Shown here: piece after piece, positions 53,090 to 62,551 of the stretch
Position numbering within the stretch: the stretch's first letter is position 1
Layout: the number at the start of each line of letters is the position of its first letter
Source: Legionella bononiensis
GTDB lineage: Bacteria > Pseudomonadota > Gammaproteobacteria > Legionellales > Legionellaceae
Assembly (NCBI RefSeq): GCF_016786215.1
Contig: NZ_JADOBG010000002.1
Span: 1 to 64,000, forward strand
DNA: 64,000 nucleotides
Reading direction: 5' to 3'
The notes under the pieces: generated by a model
Databases searched by the model: none
What the model was told of the DNA's origin: nothing
Seen by the model: the letters and a program-made list of their open reading frames with translations, nothing else
Program-made: the position numbers and the translations under genes

Positions 53090-53965
53090 TTATTCACGAA
53101 CACTGCGCAAAATTTTCTCACCATGGTTAATGAGCAACGAGATATGTCCTTCATGATCCAAAACTTTTAGTGAGGCGTTAGGGTTTAATTTTGCATAAAG
53201 ATTGGCATGAGCTAACGGAGCTTGTTTATCTAATCTACCTTGCCAAATGACAACAGGGCACTTTATATGGCTCATATCAAATCCCCAAGGCTTTAGGCTT
53301 AATTGAATTTCTTGAGATACGCCTGTAATACCACCTTTAAAAGCCTCTAACGATGATTGGATAAATAAATCACCAGCTTCTGTGTCACCTAAAATACGCT
53401 GATCTACCTCTGACATTTTACTCGTCATTTTTTTTAATATCCCGGGTTTTTTCAGCATCAAAAACATGAGATTTACCATGACGGTAGCAATTGGGGGTAT
53501 TGCTTTAATCATTTTATTTATAAACCGCTGTCCTCGTCCTAGACTTGCTGTAGCCTCAGGTATTTCAAAAGGCCCCATACCTGAGACAATCGCTATTTTA
53601 TTTAACCGATGAGGTATTTTATATCCACATCCTGCAACAAAAGGAGCTCCACCAGAGTGACCTATAATAGAAAATTTAGGGATACCTAAGTAATTGGCAA
53701 GAGCCTCAACATCATCAGCCCATGAAAGAATAGTGCGCGTTGGATGTTTAGAAGATAAACCCATTCCTGGTCTATCAATACTAATTAATCGATAATGATT
53801 TAAACATGCTATATTTTCCCAATGCCCAGCCTCAAGCCTAGAACCTGGAAGTCCATGAAAATAAAAAACTACCTCTCCTTTTGGATCTCCAAACTCAGCA
53901 TATCCAAGTGTTCTGCCATCGTTTAACAGAATAGTAGAATTAGTAAAGCAAATTTTGGTATTCAT
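53090..53965 (-). CDS. Alpha/beta-hydrolase fold protein
   Basis: A 291-residue hydrolase. Oxyanion strand YFHGLPGSR, nucleophile elbow GHSGG (Ser near 104), acidic residue region IWQGRLDKQAP (near 243) and catalytic His in DHEGHISLL (near 272). The cap region (about 130-215) is helical with a hydrophobic stretch ATVMVNLMFLML that may bind membranes or lipids. The substrate is unknown. It lies 57 bp downstream of a MerR-TipAS regulator on the same strand, which may control it. Confidence 0.88.
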   Translation of the reverse strand: MNTKICFTNSTILLNDGRTLGYAEFGDPKGEVVFYFHGLPGSRLEAGHWENIACLNHYRLISIDRPGMGLSSKHPTRTILSWADDVEALANYLGIPKFSIIGHSGGAPFVAGCGYKIPHRLNKIAIVSGMGPFEIPEATASLGRGQRFINKMIKAIPPIATVMVNLMFLMLKKPGILKKMTSKMSEVDQRILGDTEAGDLFIQSSLEAFKGGITGVSQEIQLSLKPWGFDMSHIKCPVVIWQGRLDKQAPLAHANLYAKLNPNASLKVLDHEGHISLLINHGEKILRSVRE

Positions 53966-54022
53966 AATAATTTCCCAGAAAGATAGTGCTCTACTGATGC
54001 TTCTATCAGCAGAGCAAGATGA

Positions 54023-54784
54023 TCACGATAGCTTACGTTCAGCAAAAACTCTCATAGCAGCTACCAAATAATCAACCAAACCAGGGTGATATTTATTATA
54101 AAATAATCGAAAATCTGGATGGTCCAGGTACATTTTTCCAAGTCCTAAATATGTCTCCTTTGTTGGTGTCCAAAAATTATTAACCCAATCGTAATGTTCT
54201 TGGATTAATGCCTGAACCTCATCCGAATCAGTCCTAACTCCTTTTGCTAATGCATTGGCCAGCTCAAGATTAAGCTTTTCACCCGCATTTTTAAACTGTT
54301 CCCAATTTGATTTTTTCCAGTGAGAAACACGCGTCCAACTATCATCAATTTGCTTTTGTGATATCACTCCTGTTTCGAGCATATATTTTTCGTGCTCTTG
54401 TTGTTTGATGGGATCGAAGCCATCATACATTTCCGCATCACGCATAATTATTTTTCCTCTTAAATGTGAAATGGTTTTATCAATCGTCTTGATGAGCGTT
54501 GCTGTTCGTTCAAGACTAGATTCCAAAGCAGATTTATGTCTTTTTAATGATTCTATTTTATCAAAATCATCACTACTCATAATCTGTTGGATATCATTTA
54601 GAGGAAAACCAAGCTCACGAAAAAATAAAATCTGCTGTAACATAAGCAGCTGCTCTTCTTTGTAATAACGATATTGATTGCCACCATAGTAGGCAGGTTT
54701 TAATAAAGCAATTTCATCATAGAATCGCAGAGTGCGGGTACTGACCCCTGAAAGCCTCGCCAATTGATTAATCGTGTATGCCAT
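54023..54784 (-). CDS. MerR-family regulator with TipAS domain
   Basis: A 253-residue transcription activator. MerR winged helix at residues 1-70 (YTINQLARLSGVSTRTLRFY, YYGGNQYRYY), a coiled-coil dimerisation helix near 80-115, and a TipAS antibiotic-recognition domain (YMLETGVISQKQIDDSW, LIQEHYDWVNNFWTP, YNKYHPGLVDYLVAAM). TipAS proteins bind thiopeptides or other drugs and activate resistance genes. It is upstream of, and probably co-transcribed with, the hydrolase gene; its own promoter should lie in 54785-54990. Confidence 0.93.
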   Translation of the reverse strand: MAYTINQLARLSGVSTRTLRFYDEIALLKPAYYGGNQYRYYKEEQLLMLQQILFFRELGFPLNDIQQIMSSDDFDKIESLKRHKSALESSLERTATLIKTIDKTISHLRGKIIMRDAEMYDGFDPIKQQEHEKYMLETGVISQKQIDDSWTRVSHWKKSNWEQFKNAGEKLNLELANALAKGVRTDSDEVQALIQEHYDWVNNFWTPTKETYLGLGKMYLDHPDFRLFYNKYHPGLVDYLVAAMRVFAERKLS

Positions 54785-54996
54785 TTTGCTCTCCTCTAAT
54801 TGACAACATACACGATAAGGGTTGACGTAACGGCAAGGTCAATAGATATAATAATTTTTTTAAACCTGTTAAAACGACCATTAATCCAGTCATCAAATTG
54901 ATTGCATAAACTAAGTTAAATTAGCAAGTTTCTGTAGTTGTTATTTTTAAGAATCACTTCAGGTGCACACCATCAAATACCCTATTCATCATCAGC

Positions 54997-55284
54997 TTAA
55001 GTCCTATCTTCTGCTGACTCATAGACTTTATTTTTGTTTCGCTTGCCTACAGCAACAACAAGGAGAATCATTTTATTATCGTTAACTTGGTAGACCAATC
55101 TATAGCCAGCCTGATGCAATTTTATCTTATAGCAATCTTTAAGATGGCCACTAAGTTTGGCAGAAATAACATGCGGATTTTCCAGTCGCCGTTTTAATAG
55201 TTTTTTAAACTGTTCCTGCAACTCCTTCGATAGTTTCTTCCATTCTTTTAACGCAAGCGGATGGAAATGTAACTCATAGATCAT
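54997..55284 (-). CDS. RelE-type toxin
   Basis: A 95-residue RelE-superfamily mRNA interferase: YELHFHPLALKEWKKLSKEL, LSGHLKDCYKIKLHQAGYRL and VYQVNDNKMILLVVAVGKRN. Basic and aromatic residues in the last strands (Arg, Tyr, Lys) fit the active site. The start at 55284 overlaps the antitoxin stop by 11 bp (ATGATCTATGAG frame); 55293 is an alternative. Confidence 0.92.
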   Translation of the reverse strand: MIYELHFHPLALKEWKKLSKELQEQFKKLLKRRLENPHVISAKLSGHLKDCYKIKLHQAGYRLVYQVNDNKMILLVVAVGKRNKNKVYESAEDRT

Positions 55285-55525
55285 CAAGCGCAACCTTAAC
55301 TGGCGTAAAGGGCTCTGAAAGGCGTTGTTCTACAATGCTTTTTAGCTCGCTTTCGTCAACAGCATCCATCAGTTTTTCAAAAGTTTCTGCTGGAATTAAA
55401 TAAGCAGCAGCTACATTATGGTTAAGAATCACCACGGGCATCCCATGCGCATCATTAATAAGTTTTGTGGGATTTTTCTTTAATTCGCTAATGCTAGCGA
55501 CTTGTGTTGCATATAAAGTTTGCAT
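55274..55525 (-). CDS. Phd/YefM-type antitoxin
   Basis: An 83-residue antitoxin: LYATQVASISELKKNPTKLI, then VVILNHNVAAAYLIPAETFE form the Phd/YefM DNA-binding N-terminus; the C-terminal acidic helix wraps the toxin. TTTAGGTCATTAAA precedes the ATG. It is first in the operon and autoregulatory by analogy. Confidence 0.92.
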   Translation of the reverse strand: MQTLYATQVASISELKKNPTKLINDAHGMPVVILNHNVAAAYLIPAETFEKLMDAVDESELKSIVEQRLSEPFTPVKVALDDL

Positions 55526-55763
55526 TTTAATGACCTAAATAAATACCTTTATTATGACTTAATTATAGTGCTTTTTATAATAAAAGGTCAATCATCACGA
55601 AATTTATAAAGGGGATTAGGGAAGTTGAATCAAAAGATTATTTAAGTATCCCTAAGAAAAAATTTTAAGCAACATCTCTTTCACGATTGTGCGCCTGCTT
55701 GCGATCCCTTTCATTTAGGAGAAAGCCAATGAGATAAAAGTTGTTTTTTCTGTGTTAATTCTA

Positions 55764-56243
55764 TTAAGTTACACCTTCATTTACATTTGATTTTTTATTT
55801 CTTATCCAGTCTTTAAGGCTTTCTAATGCACAAGTCCAATCCCAACCTTCTTCAAAAGATTCAAGAGCCTGTTCTGCCTGCTCAAACATATAATCAGCAA
55901 CCTGCAAAATAAATTGCTTGTCTCTATCTTTATACAAGAACTCAAGCGCATTAATCATTTCATAAATAATGAATCCATACCCATTTTCTGTATAACGGAT
56001 GTACTCAGGGAAATAAAATGCATAGTCAATGGCTTTCTTTATCTCTTCCCAGTCTCCATTGGCAAGTCGCATTCCAATAGATGCACTTAAAGCCCTCCAT
56101 AAGACAGAATTATATTGTGCATTTAAAAGAACAATTTCAGCCAAATGTTCTTTAGTAAAAGAGTTTAAATACTTTTTCAGCTGATGCATATCCACAGGTG
56201 ATTTAGGTCCTCTGTTAAGGTACCGAGATTTTTCAGAAGGCAT
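55764..56243 (-). CDS. Unknown 159-residue helical protein
   Basis: A soluble, mostly helical acidic protein (KKYLNSFTKEHLAEIVLLNA, GDWEEIKKAIDYAFYFPEYI, FEEGWDWTCALESLKDWIRN). GGGGAAGTTA precedes the ATG. No family recognised, and there is no operon neighbour on the same strand within 200 bp. Confidence 0.6.
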   Translation of the reverse strand: MPSEKSRYLNRGPKSPVDMHQLKKYLNSFTKEHLAEIVLLNAQYNSVLWRALSASIGMRLANGDWEEIKKAIDYAFYFPEYIRYTENGYGFIIYEMINALEFLYKDRDKQFILQVADYMFEQAEQALESFEEGWDWTCALESLKDWIRNKKSNVNEGVT

Positions 56244-56394
56244 TAACTTCCCCTTGATTTAAACGTTATTCTAATATTCACCCATTGAGCACCATGCTAC
56301 TTTTGCTACTCGTTGACAAACGAGCATACCTATATTGATCAGATAATACAGTGTTCACAAGGATCATAACAATATTCATCGCATCAAAATGAAT

Positions 56395-56790
56395 GCATTT
56401 ATGTAGCAATATATTGCTACATAAATGCTACATATCGCTACAATTTCAGAGATTAATAAATTTCACTGGATCACGTCTTGTTTCTGCCATTTTCCTTATT
56501 TATAGAAAATTATTATAAATAAGGAACTCTTTGCAAAAAACAAAAGAACTTAAAAAAACAAAACATGAAGAAACCCAAGCCACAACTGAGGACACCCTCT
56601 TTTGCCTATTTCAGGATGTGTTTTTTCGGTGTTCTTAGTGTAGCGTTATGTAGCAATACAGTAGCACGAGTTTTGCTACAATTAATTAATCGGATTTATA
56701 ACAGAAAAAACCGAATTACCCTATGATTTAATGGATAATTTTATCCATCAGGTTTCAATGATTTGATGGTCGTGTAGCAATGTAGCAAAT
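56395..56790. repeat. 34-bp perfect palindrome and TGTAGC repeat cluster
   Basis: A perfect 34-bp palindrome spans 56395-56428 (arms GCATTTATGTAGCAATA and its complement). Its core word TGTAGC, in either orientation, recurs at about 56402, 56416, 56426, 56436, 56639, 56649, 56660, 56674, 56773 and 56781, including the tandem GTGTAGCAATGTAGCAAA at 56772-56789. No gene lies in 56244-57073. Spacing is irregular, unlike CRISPR. Iterons of a replication or partition region, or operators, are the best readings. Confidence 0.65.
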
Positions 56791-56973
56791 ACATTAAATG
56801 ACAAATTGTTTAGGACATTTTGCGAATAAGAGTCTATATTTGATCCTTAAAGGATATATCGATTATAAAGAAAATGTTTGAGATTCAATCAACCCAAAAG
56901 TAAACATTTTCTAAAGCAAGAAATAGACCACGAAGGTTTATGCACATACTAAGACACTTCTGATAATTCTTAA

Positions 56974-57065
56974 AAAGTCTTAAATACGATAAGAATTTTT
57001 AAGACTTTCATTGTTAATGATTAGGCTATCCTATAGAATAATTCTTAAATCCTTTAAGAATTATT
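56974..57065. promoter_or_regulatory. Inverted repeats before the ATPase gene
   Basis: AAAGTCTTAAA (56974-56984) with TTTAAGACTTT (56998-57008), and AATAATTCTTAAA (57037-57049) with TTTAAGAATTATT (57053-57065). TTCTTAAA-type half sites are shared, suggesting one regulator. The second palindrome ends 8 bases before the ATG at 57074, which has no other ribosome site than the AAGAA near its edge. Confidence 0.6.
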
Positions 57066-57073
57066 AAGAACTT

Positions 57074-58189
57074 ATGAAAAAACACAACAATTGGCATTAT
57101 GCCCGCCCCGAACTAGCTAAAAAATATCTCGATCTATTTGAAATAGGTCTAACCTCTGCCCGAGGATTATTTGCTAGACGAAGAATGGGAAAAACCGAAT
57201 TTTTGAAACAAGATTTTATACCTGCAGCTCAAAAGGCAGGTTATATTGTCGTCTATAGTAATCTTTGGGAATTAGAAATTGATCCTGCAACAGCTTTGGT
57301 TTCCGAATTTTATAAGACAATTGAGCCAAAAGGATTTAATAAAATTTGGACCAGTTTAAACAAGCCTATAAATATTAAAAAAGTTAAGGCCTCAGGAAAA
57401 ATTACAGGTCTAGGGGAAAGGACTCTTGAGACAGATTTAGCAGAAACAAAAAAAGGAACCAGTACTTTATTAATGGAAGCAATGAATGCTTTCGATAAAA
57501 CAAAAGATCAAATGATTTTGGTAATAGATGAAGCCCAAGTTTTGGCATATGAAGAGAACTCTCATTTTGCTCATGCTCTAAGAGCAGCATTGGATATCAG
57601 GAAAGAGCGTATAAAAGTAATTTTTGCTGGCAGTTCGGAAACCACTCTAAGACGTATGTTTGGGGTTGCATCAGAGCCATTTTATAACTGGGCGCCTCTA
57701 GAACCCTTCGAATTATTAGGAAAAGATTTCGTATTGGCTATGGTCGAAAGGGTAAATAAAATATCGAAATACCCAATGAGTATTCATGACGCTCTTGATG
57801 CATTTGAAAAACTGAAGAAGACTCCTGAGTTTTTTCGAAGATACATAGAATACTATTTAAGTAATCCGGAGGAGGGCACGGCTGCAGCTTTAGCGGCTAC
57901 TAAAAGCAGGGTATTTAGTGATGATAATTTTAAGCGTCAATGGGAAACGTTATTGCCGGCCGATAAAATAATAATGTCAATGATTGCCAATGGAATAAGT
58001 GACTTACATGGAAAACTAGCTTTGCAAAAACTCGGTGAAGCCCTTGGAATTGATAGTGTTAATAAAAATACCACTCATAATGCACTAAGAAGATTATCGA
58101 ATAAAAATTTGATTACTAAAATTGATTTTGGAACTTATCAGTTCGAAGATGAGGCTTTTGCTGATTGGGTAAAGCATTTAGCTGATTAA
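57074..58189 (+). CDS. AAA-type ATPase/ATP-binding protein
   Basis: A 371-residue ATPase. A P-loop-like RRRMGKTEFLKQDF lies near residue 37-50 (relaxed Walker A with GKT), Walker B LVIDEAQVLAYE near 150-162, and sensor 1 VIFAGSSETTLRRMF near 188-202. The C-terminal part has a winged-helix-like region (ISDLHGKLALQKLGEALGI, HNALRRLSNKNLITKID). It resembles MoxR/Orc-like ATPases found on mobile elements. The upstream palindromes suggest self-regulation. Could act in partition or defence; not determinable. Confidence 0.75.
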   Translation: MKKHNNWHYARPELAKKYLDLFEIGLTSARGLFARRRMGKTEFLKQDFIPAAQKAGYIVVYSNLWELEIDPATALVSEFYKTIEPKGFNKIWTSLNKPINIKKVKASGKITGLGERTLETDLAETKKGTSTLLMEAMNAFDKTKDQMILVIDEAQVLAYEENSHFAHALRAALDIRKERIKVIFAGSSETTLRRMFGVASEPFYNWAPLEPFELLGKDFVLAMVERVNKISKYPMSIHDALDAFEKLKKTPEFFRRYIEYYLSNPEEGTAAALAATKSRVFSDDNFKRQWETLLPADKIIMSMIANGISDLHGKLALQKLGEALGIDSVNKNTTHNALRRLSNKNLITKIDFGTYQFEDEAFADWVKHLAD

Positions 58190-58206
58190 TTTTGAAATCA
58201 GCCCAA

Positions 58207-58437
58207 TTAACAAATTAATTTGATATTTCCCAGGGAAGAATAGGTATCAAAAGTATCGCTTCTGAGAATAGCCACGGGTTTTTTATCAATAGAGCTCAAT
58301 GAAAAATTCACAATTGTCCATGTTTCATTTGTTTGATCATTTACAAAATATACACGGTCTCCAATTTTAAAAGGATCGGTGGTTATTTTACTTGCCTCTT
58401 CAATAGATTGGGGTAAAAATTTGCTTATATGAGCCAT
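58207..58437 (-). CDS. Unknown small soluble protein
   Basis: Seventy-six residues, probably a small beta fold (KIGDRVYFVNDQTNETWTIV, then KPVAILRSDTF). No clear ribosome site before the ATG. It lies 17 bp after the ATPase gene on the opposite strand. No family recognised. Confidence 0.5.
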   Translation of the reverse strand: MAHISKFLPQSIEEASKITTDPFKIGDRVYFVNDQTNETWTIVNFSLSSIDKKPVAILRSDTFDTYSSLGNIKLIC

Positions 58438-58612
58438 TTAATGGATGCCTTTAAATTTTAATGAAATGTAAATTTTTTGAGAATTATACATATTAAGGTT
58501 AGAAGTGCAACGTCTAAGCAGATAATCCGTTTGCTATTAAAGATTGGGCATGTAAAAATTTTATGACACAAAATAGTAAAAGTACATGGACAAAGATAAG
58601 GATAGGAATCAC

Positions 58613-59044
58613 ATGAACGATATCAAGTCATTTAAAATAAAAAAAATAGTTCTTCTTAAAATTACTTTTGCGGCAATTTTTTCCTGCACGACACTCAATG
58701 CCTATGCTGGCTTGCAATCCTATCACATCAAATACCACAAAGACTCCAAAATAAACAATGTTTCCTTATCCAATACTGAAGTATTAATAGAGTTCCACCG
58801 TAGTGGCAATTCACTGGGAAGACTCCTGACAAAAACGAATGAGACTCAAGGCATCACCATCGACAACACTTATGGGAAAAATTTGGTTATTCACGTGCTA
58901 TTCATCGAGAAAGAGGGAAAAAGAATACGATGTTGGGGAGTATCTGCTGCTAAAACAAATACCATTGAGATTCAATGTGATAAAGTGGTTTCATTGAAAA
59001 AAACAAAGGGAAACACTGGAGAGTCCACTGATTCAATCCATTAA
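58613..59044 (+). CDS. Exported hypothetical protein
   Basis: About 143 residues. ATG 58613 is chosen because AGGAATCAC lies just upstream; the in-frame ATG 58586 is less likely. Signal peptide KIVLLKITFAAIFSCTTLNA, cleaved near AYAG. The mature protein is beta-rich with two Cys (RIRCWGVSAAKT, IEIQCDK) that could form a disulfide. No family recognised; it sits alone between convergent and same-strand neighbours. Confidence 0.65.
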   Translation: MNDIKSFKIKKIVLLKITFAAIFSCTTLNAYAGLQSYHIKYHKDSKINNVSLSNTEVLIEFHRSGNSLGRLLTKTNETQGITIDNTYGKNLVIHVLFIEKEGKRIRCWGVSAAKTNTIEIQCDKVVSLKKTKGNTGESTDSIH

Positions 59045-59138
59045 ATCACTAAGAGCTCTCTGGTTAACAAGTATTGACAAAAAGAACAACGTGGCATGAC
59101 ACTATGTAACCTGCTTGATTATAAGGAAATAAACAAAA

Positions 59139-59345
59139 ATGGCCAATAAAATTCGTGGTAAAGTCAAATGGTTTAATAAAGACAAGGGTTTTGGTTTTAT
59201 TGAAAGCAGTGGCAAAGACTACTTTGTCCACTTTAGTTCAATTCAAAGTGACGGCTTTAAAACACTTCCTGATGGGGCAACTGTTCTTTTTAAAATGGGA
59301 AAAGGACAGAAAGGACCTCAGGCCGAGGAAGTAGAAGTTATCTAA
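59139..59345 (+). CDS. Cold-shock protein, CspA family
   Basis: A 68-residue OB-fold RNA chaperone. RNP1-like KGFGFIE and RNP2-like YFVHFSS are intact within [27 protein letters not shown] precedes the ATG. It binds single-stranded nucleic acid and melts mRNA structures. It looks like a chromosomal housekeeping paralogue. Confidence 0.95.
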   Translation: MANKIRGKVKWFNKDKGFGFIESSGKDYFVHFSSIQSDGFKTLPDGATVLFKMGKGQKGPQAEEVEVI

Positions 59346-59434
59346 TAAATGACCACTATTAGATCTAGGCAAAACCGTTCTGATGACAATAACACTTATT
59401 TTTTTACTGTATGAAACCATCAAGGAGGAAAGAA

Positions 59435-60178
59435 GTGAATCAACGAGTTGCTTTAGTCACAGGGGGCACTGGTGGTATTGGTACTGCCATATGCCAGGAA
59501 ATGCAAAAGTTAGATTATCAAGTCATTGCCTGTTATTTTAAACAAGGCAATCATGATTTGGCGAAAGAATGGCAGAAAAAACAGGCCATGCAAGGCTTTG
59601 ATATCGACATTGTCTACGCCGATATTTCTTCCTTCAATGATTGTGAGAAAGTGACCGAATTGGTCATCGAAAAATACGGCAAGATCGATATTCTAGTGAA
59701 TAATGCCGGTGTTACAAACGATGCCACTTTGAAAAAGATGACTCAAGAACAATGGCAGAATGTCATCCATGCCAATTTAAATAGTGTCTTTAATATGACG
59801 AAAACCGTGATATCCACCATGTTGGATAATAGTTATGGACGTATCATCACCATTTCTTCCGTTAATGGACGCAAAGGTCAATTTGGCCAGTGTAATTACG
59901 CGGCCACTAAATCCGCATTATACGGTTTTACCAAAAGTCTGGCACAAGAAGTCGCAAAGAAAGGCATCACAGTGAATACCATCTCCCCTGGCTATATTAA
60001 TACCGAGATGCTTGCTTCTCTGAGGGATGACATTTTAGAAGCGATTGTTGCTCAAATTCCTGTGGGACGATTAGGCAAACCCCAGGAAATTGCTCGTGTT
60101 GTTGCTTTCCTTGCAGAAGAGCAAAGTGGTTTTATTACCGGCGCCAATTTTGATGTCAATGGTGGGCAATACATGTAA
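59435..60178 (+). CDS. phaB: Acetoacetyl-CoA reductase, PhaB/FabG-type short-chain dehydrogenase
   Basis: A 247-residue NADPH-dependent reductase forming 3-hydroxybutyryl-CoA for PHA synthesis. GTG 59435 is chosen because AAGGAGGAAAGAA lies just upstream; ATG 59411 has no site. Rossmann motif TGGTGGIG, NNAGVT, active-site Ser in ISSVNGRKGQ and YAATK (Tyr and Lys), and the closing FDVNGGQYM. The residue pattern CNYAATKSALYGFTK is PhaB-like. The PHA synthase gene lies 290 bp away on the opposite strand. Confidence 0.92.
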   Translation: MNQRVALVTGGTGGIGTAICQEMQKLDYQVIACYFKQGNHDLAKEWQKKQAMQGFDIDIVYADISSFNDCEKVTELVIEKYGKIDILVNNAGVTNDATLKKMTQEQWQNVIHANLNSVFNMTKTVISTMLDNSYGRIITISSVNGRKGQFGQCNYAATKSALYGFTKSLAQEVAKKGITVNTISPGYINTEMLASLRDDILEAIVAQIPVGRLGKPQEIARVVAFLAEEQSGFITGANFDVNGGQYM

Positions 60179-60202
60179 CTCACTCGAAAGTCCATTGAGC
60201 GT

Positions 60203-60416
60203 TTATATTTTAAAGCCGCCATCCACATAAAGGATTTGCCCAGCAATGGGTGCGGCTTTATCAGATGCTTAATAATATCCAGCGGCATGAAAATGGGGGG
60301 CTAAAAATTTGTACCTATTCCCTGGTTTTTCAATTTTGATAAGTAATGACCAATTCATTGCCCTATTGAGCAGCACCAATAGAATGCGGATTAGCAAAAT
60401 CGACAATCAAGCGTTT
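60203..60416 (-). pseudogene. Relic of an enoyl-ACP reductase (fabI-like) gene
   Basis: On the minus strand the sequence from 60416 reads KRLIVDFANPHSIGAAQ, stop, GNELVITYQN, resembling the FabI N-terminus (G-hydrophobic-ANxxSI, AELAxTYQN). After several stops and a frame change it reads HFHAAGYY, stop, ASDKAAPIAGQILYVDGGFK, the FabI C-terminus. The middle 150 or so residues are deleted. It is a clear gene relic between phaB and phaC. Confidence 0.65.
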
Positions 60417-60466
60417 TTACTCTTCATCCGTCCTTGACTCCTGTTTTATTGTTCAAGAAGAACGCT

Positions 60467-62260
60467 CTACTTCTGAAGCACATAAGTTCCCGGTGCCGCT
60501 GGCAGTGAGGGATTCATGACCGATGATGCAATGCGTTTTTTAGTGTTTTGCTGGACTAACCACGCATGCCATGCTTGCCACCAGGAGCCCTCCCGCTTCT
60601 CTGCCATCGCAAGCCAGCTCCCAGGATTTAAGTAAGCCTCGCCTTGTTTATGCTCATGAACACGATAAGAACGTCCTGAGTGGCCAGGTTCACTGATGAT
60701 GCCCGCATTATGCCCACCGCCAGTGAGAACAAAGGTCACATCCCCTTCTGTCATAAGATGGATTTTATAGACGGATTGCCAAGGGGCTACATGGTCTTTT
60801 TCAGTGCTCACCGCAAAAACAGGCAACTGAATATTTTCAGCAGCCACCGGCTTTCCTTCAACGGTGTAACGCCCTTCGGCAAAATCATTCTTTAAAAACA
60901 GTTTTTCAAGGTATTCGCTGTGCATTTTATAAGGCATTCGTGTAGCATCCGCATTCCAAGCGGTTAAATCAATCATCCCGCGCCGCATGCCATGCATGTA
61001 ATCTTGAACCATTTTGGACCAAATTAAGTCATAAGCACGCAACATCTGAAAAGAACCGGCCATTTGCTTGGTATCCAGATACCCTTGCTCCCTCATCATA
61101 CTTTTAAGAAAATCCACTTGACTTTCAGTCACAAAAAGCATTAATTCCCCAGCCTCAGTAAAATCCCCTTGGGCTGCCACGAGGGTCAAGCTGTTTAAAC
61201 GTTCGTCCTTGTCTCTTACCATCGCAGCTGCGGTAATCATGGCCAGGGTGCCCCCTAAACAATACCCCATCAGATTGATTTTAGTTTCTGGCAAAAGGGT
61301 CGACACCGCATCAAATGCAGCCATAGCTCCTTGCCGATAATAATCATCCATCCCCAAATCCTGGTCCTCTTTGTCAGGATTGCGCCAAGAAATGATATAT
61401 ACGGTGTGCCCCTGACTTACGAGCCACTTCACTAAGGAGTTATGTGGTGATAAATCGAGAATATAATATTTCATAATCCAGGCTGGTAAGATAAGTATCG
61501 GCTCTTTATAGACTGTTTTCGTTTGGGCCTCATATTGAATGAGCTCAATTAAATGATTTTGAAAGACCACCCGCCCTGGGGTAATAGCCACTTGTTTCCC
61601 AGGGATAAAATGTTCAGAACCTGTAGGTGGTGCACCGGTTAGCTTTTCTAGCCAATCTTCGAATGCGATTTGGCCTCCTTGGATGAGATTAAGGCCCCCA
61701 GTGCGCCTGGCTTCATGGAATAAATCAGGATTAGACCAAACAAAATTGGAAGGGGATAGGGCATCAAGGGATTGACGTGCCCAGAACGAAACAATACGTT
61801 CCACCTGGTTGGGCAATCCTGGTACGTCCGTTGTGGCGCGTCGCCACCAATCCTCCATCTGCAAAAATCCTTCGGCGAATAAACGCCAAGGCATGGGCTG
61901 CCAACTGTCTTTTTTAAAACGCACGTCTTTACCATCCGCAGCACGTTCAACACAAACGATATTATTAATGCAATCCTTGGCATGAAAAAACGGATAAAAA
62001 GCAAGTTCCCACAAAACCCCAGGGGATTGGGCCAATTGCCAAAGCCAGGTGGAATAAGAAGAGCCGATGGCAGCAGGACTTATTCCTGCCGTCCATTTAG
62101 CCAAGTTGGCTTGCACTAATCGAGTGAAAAATGGAAAGAAGTTATCGGAAGTACCTCTATCAGCCTGTGCACAACACGAGAAATCTACCCCTTCTTGCAA
62201 TTCTTGACTCTGAGTGAGTATCCTTTCCTTAGGACAACATTGTTTTTCTGATCTCTTCAT
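60467..62260 (-). CDS. phaC: Poly(3-hydroxyalkanoate) synthase, PhaC class I-like
   Basis: A 597-residue polymerase of 3-hydroxyacyl-CoA into PHA granules. ATG 62260 is preferred to upstream 62314. N-terminal PhaC domain (ARQSLDALSPSNFVWSNPDL, EARRTGGLNLIQGGQIAFED), then the alpha/beta-hydrolase catalytic domain: lipase-box Cys in NLMGYCLGGTLA (near residue 332), Asp in STEKDHVAPW and His in GGGHNAGI. Length matches class I (about 590). It pairs functionally with phaB next door; no phaA thiolase is visible. Confidence 0.95.
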   Translation of the reverse strand: MKRSEKQCCPKERILTQSQELQEGVDFSCCAQADRGTSDNFFPFFTRLVQANLAKWTAGISPAAIGSSYSTWLWQLAQSPGVLWELAFYPFFHAKDCINNIVCVERAADGKDVRFKKDSWQPMPWRLFAEGFLQMEDWWRRATTDVPGLPNQVERIVSFWARQSLDALSPSNFVWSNPDLFHEARRTGGLNLIQGGQIAFEDWLEKLTGAPPTGSEHFIPGKQVAITPGRVVFQNHLIELIQYEAQTKTVYKEPILILPAWIMKYYILDLSPHNSLVKWLVSQGHTVYIISWRNPDKEDQDLGMDDYYRQGAMAAFDAVSTLLPETKINLMGYCLGGTLAMITAAAMVRDKDERLNSLTLVAAQGDFTEAGELMLFVTESQVDFLKSMMREQGYLDTKQMAGSFQMLRAYDLIWSKMVQDYMHGMRRGMIDLTAWNADATRMPYKMHSEYLEKLFLKNDFAEGRYTVEGKPVAAENIQLPVFAVSTEKDHVAPWQSVYKIHLMTEGDVTFVLTGGGHNAGIISEPGHSGRSYRVHEHKQGEAYLNPGSWLAMAEKREGSWWQAWHAWLVQQNTKKRIASSVMNPSLPAAPGTYVLQK

Positions 62261-62551
62261 GGCCACGACATCCCTGGCATTATGCCCTATAATCAACACG
62301 ATATAATACAGCATAGCACAAGATTTAACCCATCAATTCCGTTTAAGGAGTCTCTCTTCGGAAATAGAAAGGCTAAATAGTCACCCCTTGCTGTCTCCTT
62401 GACCAAACAGCGCTCCTACTTTCCTACAAGAAACATTTTCTCATAGATTTTGGTCAATAAAGCGGGGCTTATTAACTTATCCATTTTAGGCTAAATTATT
62501 TTTGGTAACCTAATTGGTGTTATTTTTTGATAGGAATGAAATAACATAAAG
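62261..62551. other. Gene-free intergenic region upstream of phaC
   Basis: About 290 bp holding the phaC promoter region and the 3' end of the GGDEF-EAL gene. I see no RNA gene and no strong hairpin. Confidence 0.5.

Noticed and set aside
56395-56790. CRISPR array
   Set aside because: The repeated word is only six to nine bases, occurs in both orientations and has irregular spacing; no cas genes are present.
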